Positions 30,864-40,058 of a stretch of 64,000 nucleotides of DNA are shown here, piece by piece. A program made the translations under genes and the position numbers. Position 1 is the stretch's first letter; each line of letters opens with the position of its first letter. This DNA is from Aggregatibacter segnis (lineage in GTDB: Bacteria > Pseudomonadota > Gammaproteobacteria > Enterobacterales > Pasteurellaceae). The stretch lies in contig NZ_NRCW01000002.1 in the NCBI RefSeq assembly GCF_003130075.1, positions 339,400 to 403,399 of the forward strand, written 5' to 3'. A model generated the notes under the pieces. That model had not been told where the DNA came from and did no database searches. It saw nothing but the letters and a program-made list of their open reading frames with translations.

Positions 30864-31988
30864 TCATTTTCTTATATAAATTAATTTGAGATCATCGCCA
30901 ACAGGCTCGCAAGATTGTAGTTGCCATAAAGGCGCATCAGCTAGTTGAGTTAAATTAGGCAAATGGCATAAATCTCTGGCTTGATCGCCTAGTAATTTTG
31001 GCGCCATGTAAATAATCAGTTCATCCACCAGATTTTCAGCAATTAATGCGCCCGCCAACGTCGCGCCCGCTTCCACCCAAAGGGTGTTAATTTGGCGTTT
31101 GCCTAACTCAGCCATTAATGCCTGCAAGCGGCTTTCGCCTTGGTGTCGATTTAATTTTAAATAATCAGTAAAAGGCGGAAAATCTGTCAGCGAATAATCC
31201 TCTTCTCCCGCCAACCAAACCGGTGATTCCGTTGAAAACACCTTAAAATCGGACCGCACTTTATGGCTAGAATCCAAAATCACACGCACCGGTTGGCGTA
31301 ATTTTTCTTGCGGATAGTCGGCTTTTACGTCAGACGGTAATTCTTCCCAACGCACATTTAAGCTGGGATCATCCGCCAGCACCGTTTGTGAAGTCGATAA
31401 GATCGCGGAAGCTTTGGCACGATATTGCTGCACATCCGCTCTTGCCTGTGCTCCGGTAATCCATTTGCTTTCGCCACTTGCCATGGCGGTTTTGCCATCA
31501 ATACTCATGGCCAGTTTTAACTGTACGAAAGGTTTGCCGGTACGCATGCGTTTCAAAAAGCCTTTGTTTAGCTGTTCGGCATTTTCTTCCAATAATCCCA
31601 CCGCACTTTCAATGCCTGCATCGCTTAAAATCTGTAACCCTTTGCCCGCCACTTGTGGGTTCGGATCGCACATCGCAGCAATCACTTTACTCACGCCTGC
31701 TTCAACCAAGCCTTTCGCACAAGGCGGCGTACGCCCAAAATGAGAACATGGCTCTAAGGTGACATAAGCTGTTGCACCACGGGCATTTTCACCGGCTTCA
31801 CGTAATGCCATCACTTCCGCATGCGGCTCACCGGCTTTAGCATGAAATCCTTTGCCGACAACCTCGCCGTCTTTCACCAAGACGCAACCCACAGAAGGAT
31901 TTGGCGTTGTGGTGAATTCGCCCTGTTTGGCTAAATCAAGCGCCAGTTGCATAAAAGCGGCATCTTGCGGGCTAAATGGTTTGTTCAT
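30864..31988 (-). CDS. ribD: Bifunctional riboflavin biosynthesis deaminase/reductase
   Basis: RibD carries out the deaminase and reductase steps of riboflavin synthesis. The 374-residue product has the deaminase zinc motif (EPHAEVMAL and LEPCSHFGRTPPC, residues 50-90) and a C-terminal reductase domain (KLAMSIDGKTAMASGESKWITG, from about residue 150). ATG 31988 overlaps the nrdR stop (TGATG), which suggests coupling; a TTG one codon upstream is less likely. Two uptake signals lie inside the gene (near 31255 and 31599). Confidence 0.96.
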   Translation of the reverse strand: MNKPFSPQDAAFMQLALDLAKQGEFTTTPNPSVGCVLVKDGEVVGKGFHAKAGEPHAEVMALREAGENARGATAYVTLEPCSHFGRTPPCAKGLVEAGVSKVIAAMCDPNPQVAGKGLQILSDAGIESAVGLLEENAEQLNKGFLKRMRTGKPFVQLKLAMSIDGKTAMASGESKWITGAQARADVQQYRAKASAILSTSQTVLADDPSLNVRWEELPSDVKADYPQEKLRQPVRVILDSSHKVRSDFKVFSTESPVWLAGEEDYSLTDFPPFTDYLKLNRHQGESRLQALMAELGKRQINTLWVEAGATLAGALIAENLVDELIIYMAPKLLGDQARDLCHLPNLTQLADAPLWQLQSCEPVGDDLKLIYIRK

Positions 31989-32440
31989 CAATGATCCTTT
32001 AAGTTTTCGATTTCTTGGCTAAATTCGTTGATGTTATCAAAACTCAAATAGACGGAGGCAAAACGGATATACGCCACTTTATCTAAATTCTTTAATTCTT
32101 CCATCACTAACGTCCCCACCAATTTACTCGGCACTTCGCGCTCACCGGTCGCGCGCAATTTATGAATAATACGGCTAATGGCTTTTTCCACATCGTCCGC
32201 ACTCACAGGGCGTTTTTCCAAGGCATGTTGAATGCCTCGACGTAATTTATCTTCATTAAACGGCTCACGATTGCCGTTATTTTTAATCACTTTCGGCACA
32301 ATTAGTTCTGCCGTTTCAAAGGTCGTAAAACGTTCGTGACACTGACCGCACTCTCTACGGCGGCGCACCTGAAAACCGTCAGAAACCAAACGACTGTCAA
32401 TCACCTTGGTTTCTTCTGTCGAACAAAAAGGACAACGCAT
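31988..32440 (-). CDS. nrdR: Ribonucleotide reductase transcriptional repressor
   Basis: NrdR represses nrd genes in response to dATP. The 150-residue product has the zinc ribbon [11 protein letters not shown]...[12 protein letters not shown] at the N-terminus and an ATP-cone ([25 protein letters not shown]) behind it. The nrdR-ribD pairing is widely conserved. It appears to lead the operon nrdR-ribD-degS-yfbR. Confidence 0.97.
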   Translation of the reverse strand: MRCPFCSTEETKVIDSRLVSDGFQVRRRRECGQCHERFTTFETAELIVPKVIKNNGNREPFNEDKLRRGIQHALEKRPVSADDVEKAISRIIHKLRATGEREVPSKLVGTLVMEELKNLDKVAYIRFASVYLSFDNINEFSQEIENLKDH

Positions 32441-32573
32441 ACTTGTCTCCCATCATAAATAGCGAAAAAAACAACCGCACTTTGGCGTAAATAGCGCGGT
32501 TATTTTACAAATTATTTGCACAAAGTGCGGTATAAAAAACAAAAATTTTTAAGTTTTACTTCACGCTAATCGT

Positions 32574-33662
32574 TTATAGCAAACGCAAGTAAACCGTGAT
32601 TTCTTCCCGATCGTGATACAGGTGTTTTGCCTGTAACTGGAATTTTAACCCTTGCTGCGACAATTTATCCGCAATAAATTGCAGACATTGTTGCACTTCC
32701 GCATAGCGTTTTTTCATGGGTAGCTTCAAATTAAAGATCATGCTGTGACACCAACCGTTCAACAGCCATTTCACCATTAACTCGGCAATTCGGCTTGGCT
32801 GCTCCACCATGTCACACACCAGCCAATCAATTTTACGTCGTTTCGGCGGCTGAAACTTAAAGCCGTCTTCCGCACAATGCTCAATGCGTCCCGTATCATG
32901 CAAACTGGCTGCCATTTTGCCGTGATCGACGGCATATACAAATAAACCACGTTTCACTAACTGATATGTCCAACCGCCCGGGCAAGCGCCGAGATCCACG
33001 GCATACATGGTTTCGTTAAGCAATTCCGCTTCTTTTTGGCGCGGAATAAAACTCAAAATGGCTTCTTCCAATTTTAATGTAGAGCGACTTGGTGCATCGG
33101 CAGGGAATTTTAGGCGTTGAATGCCCATTAAGTGCGCAGCATGATTGTGATTGTAGGAGTAGCCCACATAACAAGTATTATTTTGTAAGAAAAAAACATG
33201 CAATGTCAGACCGCTCTTTAAGTTACATTTTGCATTTAGCCAGCCTTGCTTTTTCAACGCTTGGCGCAGTGGTACAGTGAATTTACGGCAAAATCCAAGT
33301 AACTCTTTCGCTTCATTCGTATCGGCGGTTTCCACCCATAATTCATTGCTGTTTGTTAACGGAATGCTTTCCGCAATTTGCAGATATTGTTGAAGAATCG
33401 GGGTAATACGATCCTGCTGTGGTAAATCCGTCAGCAAATCGGAAACCACGATCATTTGGCGGGCAAAAATCAGTTGTTGAAAGGGCAATTCTCGCGCTAA
33501 TAAATCCGCTTCGCCGGGCTGATAACATTCAAAAATTACATAGCCGCTGTTTTCGGTCACACGGGCGAAGCCAAAGACGCCTTTTTCTGCTGCTTTATCG
33601 GTGATTTCCGCCGCCAACTCGCGCTCAAATCCCATTCGACAATATAATGCCAACTTATTCAT
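32574..33662 (-). CDS. rlmM: 23S rRNA 2'-O-ribose C2498 methyltransferase
   Basis: RlmM methylates C2498 of 23S rRNA. The 362-residue product (E. coli 366) has an N-terminal THUMP-like region and a Rossmann SAM-binding core with the [16 protein letters not shown] motif (near residue 227) and [10 protein letters not shown]. Start ATG 33662 ([13 protein letters not shown]) matches the family and lies 8 bp inside the end of gcvA. A longer frame to 33734 would overlap gcvA deeply and is not credible. Confidence 0.94.
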   Translation of the reverse strand: MNKLALYCRMGFERELAAEITDKAAEKGVFGFARVTENSGYVIFECYQPGEADLLARELPFQQLIFARQMIVVSDLLTDLPQQDRITPILQQYLQIAESIPLTNSNELWVETADTNEAKELLGFCRKFTVPLRQALKKQGWLNAKCNLKSGLTLHVFFLQNNTCYVGYSYNHNHAAHLMGIQRLKFPADAPSRSTLKLEEAILSFIPRQKEAELLNETMYAVDLGACPGGWTYQLVKRGLFVYAVDHGKMAASLHDTGRIEHCAEDGFKFQPPKRRKIDWLVCDMVEQPSRIAELMVKWLLNGWCHSMIFNLKLPMKKRYAEVQQCLQFIADKLSQQGLKFQLQAKHLYHDREEITVYLRLL

Positions 33663-34560
33663 TTTCTTGTTTATTTTCTTCTTGGTTAATGGTTTGAATA
33701 ATCCAGGAACGGAACGCCACAATGCGCTCATCATTACTGTTATCTAAATGATTGACCACGTAAAAGGATTTCGGATCCCGCAAATGGGTATCAAATACCG
33801 GTTGTAAATTGCCGTTGTCCAGCTCTTGTTGCGCTAAAATACGATTGGCAAGCACAATACCTTGTTCATGAATTGCCGCTTGCAACGCCATGAAAGTATG
33901 ACTAAATATTGGGCCTTGCTGAATATTCAATTCTTCCAATGCCAAATAATTCGCCATGTGTTGCCAATTATCGCGAGTATGAATGTGCAACAAGGTATGA
34001 TGTTTTAAATCCTGTGGCTGATGAATCGGTTTTTGTGCCAATAATTTCGGTGCGGCAAGCACCAATAAATCCTCTTCCACCAAACGATCCACTTGTAAGT
34101 TATCCCAGTTGCCTTTGCCGTAATAAATCGCAATATCAATGTCTTGGCTAAGCAAGCCTTCATCTTGATCGACGCCTTTTAAACGTACTTCAATGTCGGG
34201 ATACAATTTATTAAATTCACTTAAACGTGGCACCAACCATTGAATACCGAAGGTTTGCGGCACGCTGATGGTTAAATGTTTATCATTTTTTAAGGCGAAT
34301 AATTTATCCGTCGCCTCCGCTAAACGGTGCAGAATTTTGGTGATGTCCGCATAGTAGGCTTTGCCAAAATCGGTTAATTCCAGCGCACGATTTTTACGTT
34401 TAAATAACGTAACGCCTAAGAAATCTTCCAAAATTTTTATTTGATGGCTAATCGCTGCTTGCGTCACAAATAATTCATCTGCCGCTTTCGTGAAACTTAA
34501 AAATCTCGCGGCAGACTCAAATGCTTTTAGCGAATTTAAAGGTGGCAAACGTTTATACAT
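33655..34560 (-). CDS. gcvA: LysR-type regulator of glycine cleavage
   Basis: GcvA controls the glycine cleavage operon and activates the sRNA GcvB when glycine is present. The 301-residue product begins [41 protein letters not shown], a LysR winged helix very close to E. coli GcvA, followed by the [21 protein letters not shown] effector domain. Start ATG 34560 is chosen for that alignment. The divergent gcvB gene (34661) and a CTAAT motif at 34623-34627, the GcvA half-site, lie in the 100 bp upstream. The stop overlaps rlmM by 8 bp. Confidence 0.94.
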   Translation of the reverse strand: MYKRLPPLNSLKAFESAARFLSFTKAADELFVTQAAISHQIKILEDFLGVTLFKRKNRALELTDFGKAYYADITKILHRLAEATDKLFALKNDKHLTISVPQTFGIQWLVPRLSEFNKLYPDIEVRLKGVDQDEGLLSQDIDIAIYYGKGNWDNLQVDRLVEEDLLVLAAPKLLAQKPIHQPQDLKHHTLLHIHTRDNWQHMANYLALEELNIQQGPIFSHTFMALQAAIHEQGIVLANRILAQQELDNGNLQPVFDTHLRDPKSFYVVNHLDNSNDERIVAFRSWIIQTINQEENKQENE

Positions 34561-34648
34561 GTTATTTCCCAATGATTCATTTCTTAGAAAAAATTTAAAT
34601 CAGATTACTTTTTTTTATCAATCTAATAAAAAAATCTCTTTTGCCCGT

Positions 34649-34654
34649 TATACT
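34649..34654 (+). promoter_or_regulatory. Probable gcvB -10 element
   Basis: TATACT is placed 7 bases before the inferred start of GcvB. CTAAT (34623-34627), a GcvA-type half-site, lies near the -35 position; no good TTGACA is visible, as expected for an activator-dependent promoter. Confidence 0.55.
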
Positions 34655-34660
34655 TATTCT

Positions 34661-34846
34661 ACTTAAAATGAAACCATACTTAAGTCACAATTTCTTAACT
34701 GTTAAGATTTTCGAATTAAGTATGATGTTGTGTTTGCATATTGTTTGGTTTTTCCAAACCAAAGTAACGAAAGTTACTTTTTCTTTTCATTTCCTGTATA
34801 TTCGGCATTTTCGCCAGACACCGCTCCCAAAAGAGCGGTGTTTTTT
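34661..34846 (+). ncRNA. gcvB: GcvB small regulatory RNA
   Basis: GcvB is a Hfq-dependent sRNA that represses many amino-acid and peptide transporter mRNAs. The sequence shows its parts in order: a 5' stem-loop (ATACTTAA pairs with TTAAGTAT), the G/U-rich R1 seed (GATGTTGTGTTTGCATATTG, 34724-34743), a TTTGGTTT/AAACCAAA hairpin, AAAGTAAC-GAAA-GTTACTTT, the conserved CATTTCCTGTATATT (compare CACTTCCTGTACATT in E. coli), and the terminator CACCGCTC/GAGCGGTG with a T-run (34819-34846). It is divergent from gcvA exactly as in enterobacteria. The 5' end is inferred to within a few bases. A 74-codon reading frame across it is spurious. Confidence 0.93.
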
Positions 34847-35019
34847 ATGGGCGATTTTAACATAGTTCTGCTGTTATTTCCTGCCCTATTCCTCTCCCCT
34901 AAACGAGAGTCTTCCCACTTAAACTTTTCATTTGTTTTTACGACTAAAATATTTTCAATCCTGATGGAATGGTGTAGATTAAAAACGACTTAAATTGCAA
35001 CCTACATTAAGGAAAAACC

Positions 35020-36039
35020 ATGTCAGACTTACTTGATTGGAAAAATCTCGGATTCAGTTATATCAAAACAGATTATCGCTTTATCGCTCATTGGAAAGAT
35101 GGTAAATGGGACAATGGTGAATTAACCACCGACAGCACATTGCACATTCACGAAGGTTCCACCGCTCTGCATTACGGACAACAATGTTTCGAGGGATTAA
35201 AAGCCTACCGTTGCAAAGACGGTTCAATCAACCTTTTCCGTCCTGATCAAAATGCGAAACGTATGCAAAACACCTGCGATCGCCTGTTAATGCCACAAGT
35301 TCCGACAGAATTATTTATCCGCGCCTGTAAAGAAGTGGTCAAAGCCAACGAAAAATGGCTTGCGCCATATGGTAGCGGGGCCACACTTTATCTTCGTCCA
35401 TTCGTTATCGGTGTCGGTGAAAACATCGGCGTACGCCCCGCACCGGAATACATTTTCTCCGTTTTCTGTTGCCCGGTAGGCGCCTATTTCAAAGGTGGTA
35501 TGAAACCGTCTAATTTCTTGGTAACCGATTATGACCGCGCTGCACCACATGGTACCGGTGGCGTCAAAGTGGGCGGAAACTATGCTGCAAGTTTATTACC
35601 ACATGAACTTGCCGCTGAACGCAAATTTGCCGATGCCATTTATCTTGATCCGAAAACCCATACCAAAATTGAAGAAGTGGGCGCGGCAAACTTTTTCGGT
35701 ATCACACGCGATAACAAATTCATCACGCCACTTTCGCCATCCATTTTGCCAAGTATCACCAAATACTCACTGCTTTATTTGGCCAAAGAACGCTTAGGCA
35801 TGGAAACCATTGAAGGGGATGTCTATATCAATGAATTAGACCAATTCGCCGAAGCGGGCGCTTGCGGTACGGCTGCTGTTATTTCACCTATCGGCGGCAT
35901 TCAATATGGCGATGACTTCCACGTTTTCTATTCAGAAACTGACGTGGGTCCAATCACTAAACGCCTTTACGAAGAACTTACCGGCATCCAGTTCGGTGAC
36001 GTAGAAGCGCCGGAAGGCTGGATTGTAAAAGTAGATTAA
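35020..36039 (+). CDS. ilvE: Branched-chain amino acid aminotransferase
   Basis: IlvE makes leucine, isoleucine and valine from their keto acids, using PLP. The 339-residue product is the longer class of BCAT, with the PLP lysine in [11 protein letters not shown] (near residue 186), the [11 protein letters not shown] segment and the C-terminal [21 protein letters not shown] precedes ATG 35020. The 173 bp between the GcvB terminator and this gene hold its promoter but no leader peptide I can support. Confidence 0.95.
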   Translation: MSDLLDWKNLGFSYIKTDYRFIAHWKDGKWDNGELTTDSTLHIHEGSTALHYGQQCFEGLKAYRCKDGSINLFRPDQNAKRMQNTCDRLLMPQVPTELFIRACKEVVKANEKWLAPYGSGATLYLRPFVIGVGENIGVRPAPEYIFSVFCCPVGAYFKGGMKPSNFLVTDYDRAAPHGTGGVKVGGNYAASLLPHELAAERKFADAIYLDPKTHTKIEEVGAANFFGITRDNKFITPLSPSILPSITKYSLLYLAKERLGMETIEGDVYINELDQFAEAGACGTAAVISPIGGIQYGDDFHVFYSETDVGPITKRLYEELTGIQFGDVEAPEGWIVKVD

Positions 36040-36058
36040 TTTCTGCTTTCCAAAGGAT

Positions 36059-36088
36059 AAAAGTGCGGTCAAATTCGACCGCACTTTT
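36059..36088. terminator. Terminator of ilvE (uptake-signal hairpin)
   Basis: AAAAGTGCGGTC and GACCGCACTTTT (36059-36088) pair around a short AAATTC loop, followed by T-rich sequence. Both arms are full uptake signals. Confidence 0.85.
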
Positions 36089-36106
36089 TATTTACATCCG
36101 ACAAAA

Positions 36107-36141
36107 AATCCCCATAACCTTAGGGCTACGGGGATTTTTTA
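36107..36141. terminator. Terminator of mdh
   Basis: AAAATCCCC and GGGGATTTTTT form a stem with a 16-base loop, ahead of the convergent mdh stop (36155). Confidence 0.7.
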
Positions 36142-36154
36142 TTTTCCAGTTGAA

Positions 36155-37090
36155 TTATGGATTAACGAATTTTTCGCCTAATTCAATATCTGCACGTAAT
36201 GTCGGCAACATAGCATCTAACGCTTGTTGCTCAAATGCGCTGAGTTTACCAATTGGCAGAATTTCTTCTACGCCTTCTTTACCAAAACGAACCGGTTGAG
36301 CAAAGAAGCGAGCATATTTACCATCGCCTTCGACATAGCTACATTCAACCATCGTTTCGCCTTGTAATCCGCGTACTACGGCATTCGCAAAACGGGCGGC
36401 GGCTTGAGCCATAGATAAGGTTGCAGAACCGCCACCGGCTTTAGCGTTCACCACTTCAGTACCGGCGTTTTGAATACGTTTAGTTAATGGTTCAATTTCT
36501 TCCTCTTTCCATTCAGCGTATGGCACTTGAGACAATAAAGGAAGGATGGTCACGCCGGAGTGTCCGCCAATCACCGGCACGGTTGTACGATAAACGTTTA
36601 AGCCTTTTAATTCGGCAACAAAGGTTTCAGAACGAAGCACGTCTAATGTGGTCACGCCAAATAATTTACGTTTGTCATAAACACCGGCTTTTTTCAAGAC
36701 TTCTGCTGCAATCGCAACGGTAGTATTTACCGGGTTGGTAATGATCCCAATGCATGCTTTCGGACAGGCCACAGCGACTTTTTCAATTAAGTTGCGTACG
36801 ATGCCTGCGTTAATGTTGAATAGATCTGAGCGATCCATTCCCGGTTTACGTGCGACGCCGGCAGAAATGAGCACGACATCCGCGCCTTTTAATGCAGGTG
36901 TCGGATCTTCACCGGCAAAACCTTCCACTTTAACCGCGGTCGGAATGTGGCTGATATCCACAGCAACGCCCGGGGTTACCGGTGCAATATCATAAAGTGA
37001 TAGCTCGGAACCTGCCGGCAACTGTAGTTTCAGCAATAATGCTAATGCTTGACCGATACCGCCTGCGGCACCTAAAACTGCAACTTTCAT
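36155..37090 (-). CDS. mdh: Malate dehydrogenase
   Basis: Mdh interconverts malate and oxaloacetate with NAD in the citric acid cycle. The 311-residue product begins [20 protein letters not shown] (NAD fold), has the substrate loop [11 protein letters not shown], the catalytic site [10 protein letters not shown] with the conserved histidine (near residue 177), and ends [16 protein letters not shown] precedes ATG 37090. It is divergent from argR, as in enterobacteria. Confidence 0.98.
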   Translation of the reverse strand: MKVAVLGAAGGIGQALALLLKLQLPAGSELSLYDIAPVTPGVAVDISHIPTAVKVEGFAGEDPTPALKGADVVLISAGVARKPGMDRSDLFNINAGIVRNLIEKVAVACPKACIGIITNPVNTTVAIAAEVLKKAGVYDKRKLFGVTTLDVLRSETFVAELKGLNVYRTTVPVIGGHSGVTILPLLSQVPYAEWKEEEIEPLTKRIQNAGTEVVNAKAGGGSATLSMAQAAARFANAVVRGLQGETMVECSYVEGDGKYARFFAQPVRFGKEGVEEILPIGKLSAFEQQALDAMLPTLRADIELGEKFVNP

Positions 37091-37344
37091 TTCATTCTCC
37101 TCATGTAGTAAGAAATGGGTAGTTAAAAATTTGTAAAAATTGTACGCCTACCAACGTTTAAATTCAAACAGACAAATTCAAATGTGCGATCTAACTCAAA
37201 TTTTTTCTTTTTCCCCGTAAAAAAGGTCATAAAAAACGCCTTAAATTTCCACCGCACTTTCACCTTATAAAGTAAATATTTATTTGCTAAAAACGCTATT
37301 TTTATGCAAAATTCAGTCACTTTAATCTGATAAGAGAAAGGCTC

Positions 37345-37812
37345 ATGTTAAACGAAAATCCGGATAACCTGACAAAAGCATTCAAAGATCTATTGCGCCA
37401 AGAAAAATACGGTTCACAAAGTGAAATTGTCACCGAATTACACAAAATGGGATTTAGCACGGTTAATCAATCGAAAGTCTCCCGTATGCTCAGTAAATTT
37501 GGGGCGGTCCGCACCCGTAATACCCGTATGGAAATGGTCTATTGCTTGCCAAGTGAGTTAAGCGTGCCAAATACGCGGAGTTCCTTAAAAGATTTAGTGT
37601 TAGACATTGATCATAACAATATGCTGATCGTCATTCGCACAACACCGGGCGCAGCACAACTTATCGCGCGTCTGCTGGATTCCGTGAGTAAAATGGAAGG
37701 CATTTTGGGCAATATTGCTGGGGATGACACCATTTTTGTGACACCAACCAAAGAAACCGACATCAATAACTTAATGTTGCGTATTCAAGAGTTATTCGAA
37801 AATACCCTTTAA
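37345..37812 (+). CDS. argR: Arginine repressor
   Basis: ArgR represses arginine genes with arginine as co-repressor. The 155-residue product has the N-terminal winged helix ([44 protein letters not shown]) and a C-terminal hexamer domain with the arginine-binding GDDTIFV. It is divergent from mdh with 254 bp between. I saw no convincing ARG box there. The stop lies 24 bp before yfcH. Confidence 0.96.
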   Translation: MLNENPDNLTKAFKDLLRQEKYGSQSEIVTELHKMGFSTVNQSKVSRMLSKFGAVRTRNTRMEMVYCLPSELSVPNTRSSLKDLVLDIDHNNMLIVIRTTPGAAQLIARLLDSVSKMEGILGNIAGDDTIFVTPTKETDINNLMLRIQELFENTL

Positions 37813-37836
37813 GTGCGACAAAAACAGAAAAACTGC

Positions 37837-38730
37837 ATGAAAATTCTCATTACTGGCGCCACCGGTTTTATCGGAAGCGCATTGATTCCTTCGTTATTGG
37901 CGAAAAATCATCAAATTACCGCCTTGGTGCGCCATCCGGCAAAAGCCAAACAACAACTCCCCTATCCCATTGAATTCATTAATACATTGGATTACTTTCA
38001 GCATTTTAATCAATTTGATGCTGTCATTAATTTAGCTGGAGAACCAATATTTTCTCGTCGCTGGACAACCACACAAAAAGAGCGGTTAGAATCTAGCCGC
38101 ATTTCATTAACAGAAAAACTGGCACACCTGATAAATCGTAGCGACAATCCGCCGCAATGTTTTATTTCCGGTTCAGCTACAGGTTATTACGGTGATTGCG
38201 GTGAACAACAGATTGATGAAAATACGCCACCGGCAAATCATTTTGCCGCGCGCTTATGCCAACAGTGGGAAGGCTCCGCCTTAAAAGCCAAGACACGAGT
38301 CTGCCTCGTGCGCACCGGCATGGTGCTTGGTACAAAAGGTGGTACATTGGCAAAAATATTGCCGCTATATCGTTGTGGCTTAGGTGGAAAACTGGGTTCC
38401 GGCAAACAGTTCTGGGGTTGGATTGCCTTGGCAGATATGGTGCGTGGGATTTTATTTTTATTGGAAAATGCTGATTGCAGGGGCGCATTTAATTTCGTTG
38501 CACCACATGCAATACGTAACGCCGAATTTAATGTGTTATTAGGTGAAACCTTGCGCCGCCCTCACATGGCAACCGCTCCGGCGTTTATGTTGAAAATGTT
38601 ACTCGGCGAACGTGCAAATTTATTACTCGACAGTCAAAATCTCGTACCACAACATTTGCTAGCTCAAGGGTTTCAGTTTGAACATCCTGATCTTGCTCAA
38701 TTCCTCCAGAAAGAAATCACCGTTAAATAA
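37837..38730 (+). CDS. yfcH: NAD-dependent epimerase-fold protein YfcH
   Basis: An SDR-family protein of 297 residues (E. coli YfcH 297) with an N-terminal Rossmann motif GATGFIGSALIP (near residue 7), the FISGSATGYYG segment and the WIALADMVRGILFLLE region typical of the TIGR01777 group. Its substrate is unknown. Start ATG 37837 is chosen over an in-frame GTG at 37813 to fit the family. It is 24 bp after argR and probably co-transcribed. Confidence 0.9.
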   Translation: MKILITGATGFIGSALIPSLLAKNHQITALVRHPAKAKQQLPYPIEFINTLDYFQHFNQFDAVINLAGEPIFSRRWTTTQKERLESSRISLTEKLAHLINRSDNPPQCFISGSATGYYGDCGEQQIDENTPPANHFAARLCQQWEGSALKAKTRVCLVRTGMVLGTKGGTLAKILPLYRCGLGGKLGSGKQFWGWIALADMVRGILFLLENADCRGAFNFVAPHAIRNAEFNVLLGETLRRPHMATAPAFMLKMLLGERANLLLDSQNLVPQHLLAQGFQFEHPDLAQFLQKEITVK

Positions 38731-38745
38731 AATCTCTCGAATTTT

Positions 38746-38801
38746 CCACCGCACTTTTCCAAAATACGCTTTTCGACGTATAAAAAAGTGCGGTGGTTTT
38801 T
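38746..38801 (+). terminator. Terminator after yfcH (uptake-signal pair)
   Basis: CCACCGCACTTTT (38746-38758) pairs with AAAAGTGCGGTGG (38784-38796) and is followed by TTTTTG, with a 25-base loop. Confidence 0.75.
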
Positions 38802-38853
38802 GCTAGAATTTCTCCCAATTTTTTATTGTTCTTAAGCCCATAAATGGCGATAA

Positions 38854-39464
<611 letters not shown>

Positions 39465-39465
<1 letters not shown>

Positions 39466-40058
39466 TGGCGACTTTCTATTATGTTCTCATTGCCATTGTT
39501 GTATTGGCGCTGATTTTCGGCGCCATTTTGGGCTTTGCATCCGTAAAACTGAAAGTCGAAGCGGATCCTATTGTCGAAAAAATCGATGCGATTTTACCGC
39601 AAAGCCAATGTGGACAATGTGGCTATCCAGGTTGCAAACCCTACGCAGAAGCTATTGCCAACGGGGAGGTAATTACGAAATGTATTCCGGGCGGCAGACC
39701 AACTGTCATTAAAATTGCCGAACTCCTTGGTGTTGAACCACCGGAAACAGACGATTTAGCAGAAGATCCTACACCGAAAGTCGCCTTTATTGACGAGAAT
39801 ATGTGTATCGGCTGCACCAAATGTATTCAGGCTTGTCCGGTGGATGCCATTATCGGTAGCAATAAACTCATGCATACCATCATTCCTGATTTATGTACCG
39901 GTTGCGAGCTTTGTGTTGAGCCTTGCCCAACGAGCTGTATTTCCATGATTAAAGTAGAAAAAAATATTGATACTTGGGATTGGAAATTCGATCCTAATTT
40001 AGTGATTCCGATTGTTGATACCACATCGGCTGAAAAGAAAATCATTGTGGGGAAATAA
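39465..40058 (+). CDS. rsxB: Electron transport complex iron-sulfur subunit B
   Basis: RsxB carries several iron-sulfur clusters between the membrane and the soluble side. The 197-residue product has an N-terminal membrane helix, the [16 protein letters not shown] motif (near residue 49), and two 4Fe-4S motifs [12 protein letters not shown] and [12 protein letters not shown] (residues 110-155). It overlaps rsxA by one base, and rsxC starts right after its stop. Confidence 0.96.

Noticed and set aside
34641..34865. A 74-codon frame before ilvE, possible leader peptide
   Set aside because: It overlaps the GcvB RNA, has no ribosome site and no run of branched-chain codons typical of an attenuator.
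37270..37320. ARG box upstream of argR
   Set aside because: A weak ATTTTTATGCAAAAT-like stretch does not match the TGAAT-N4-ATTCA pattern well enough.
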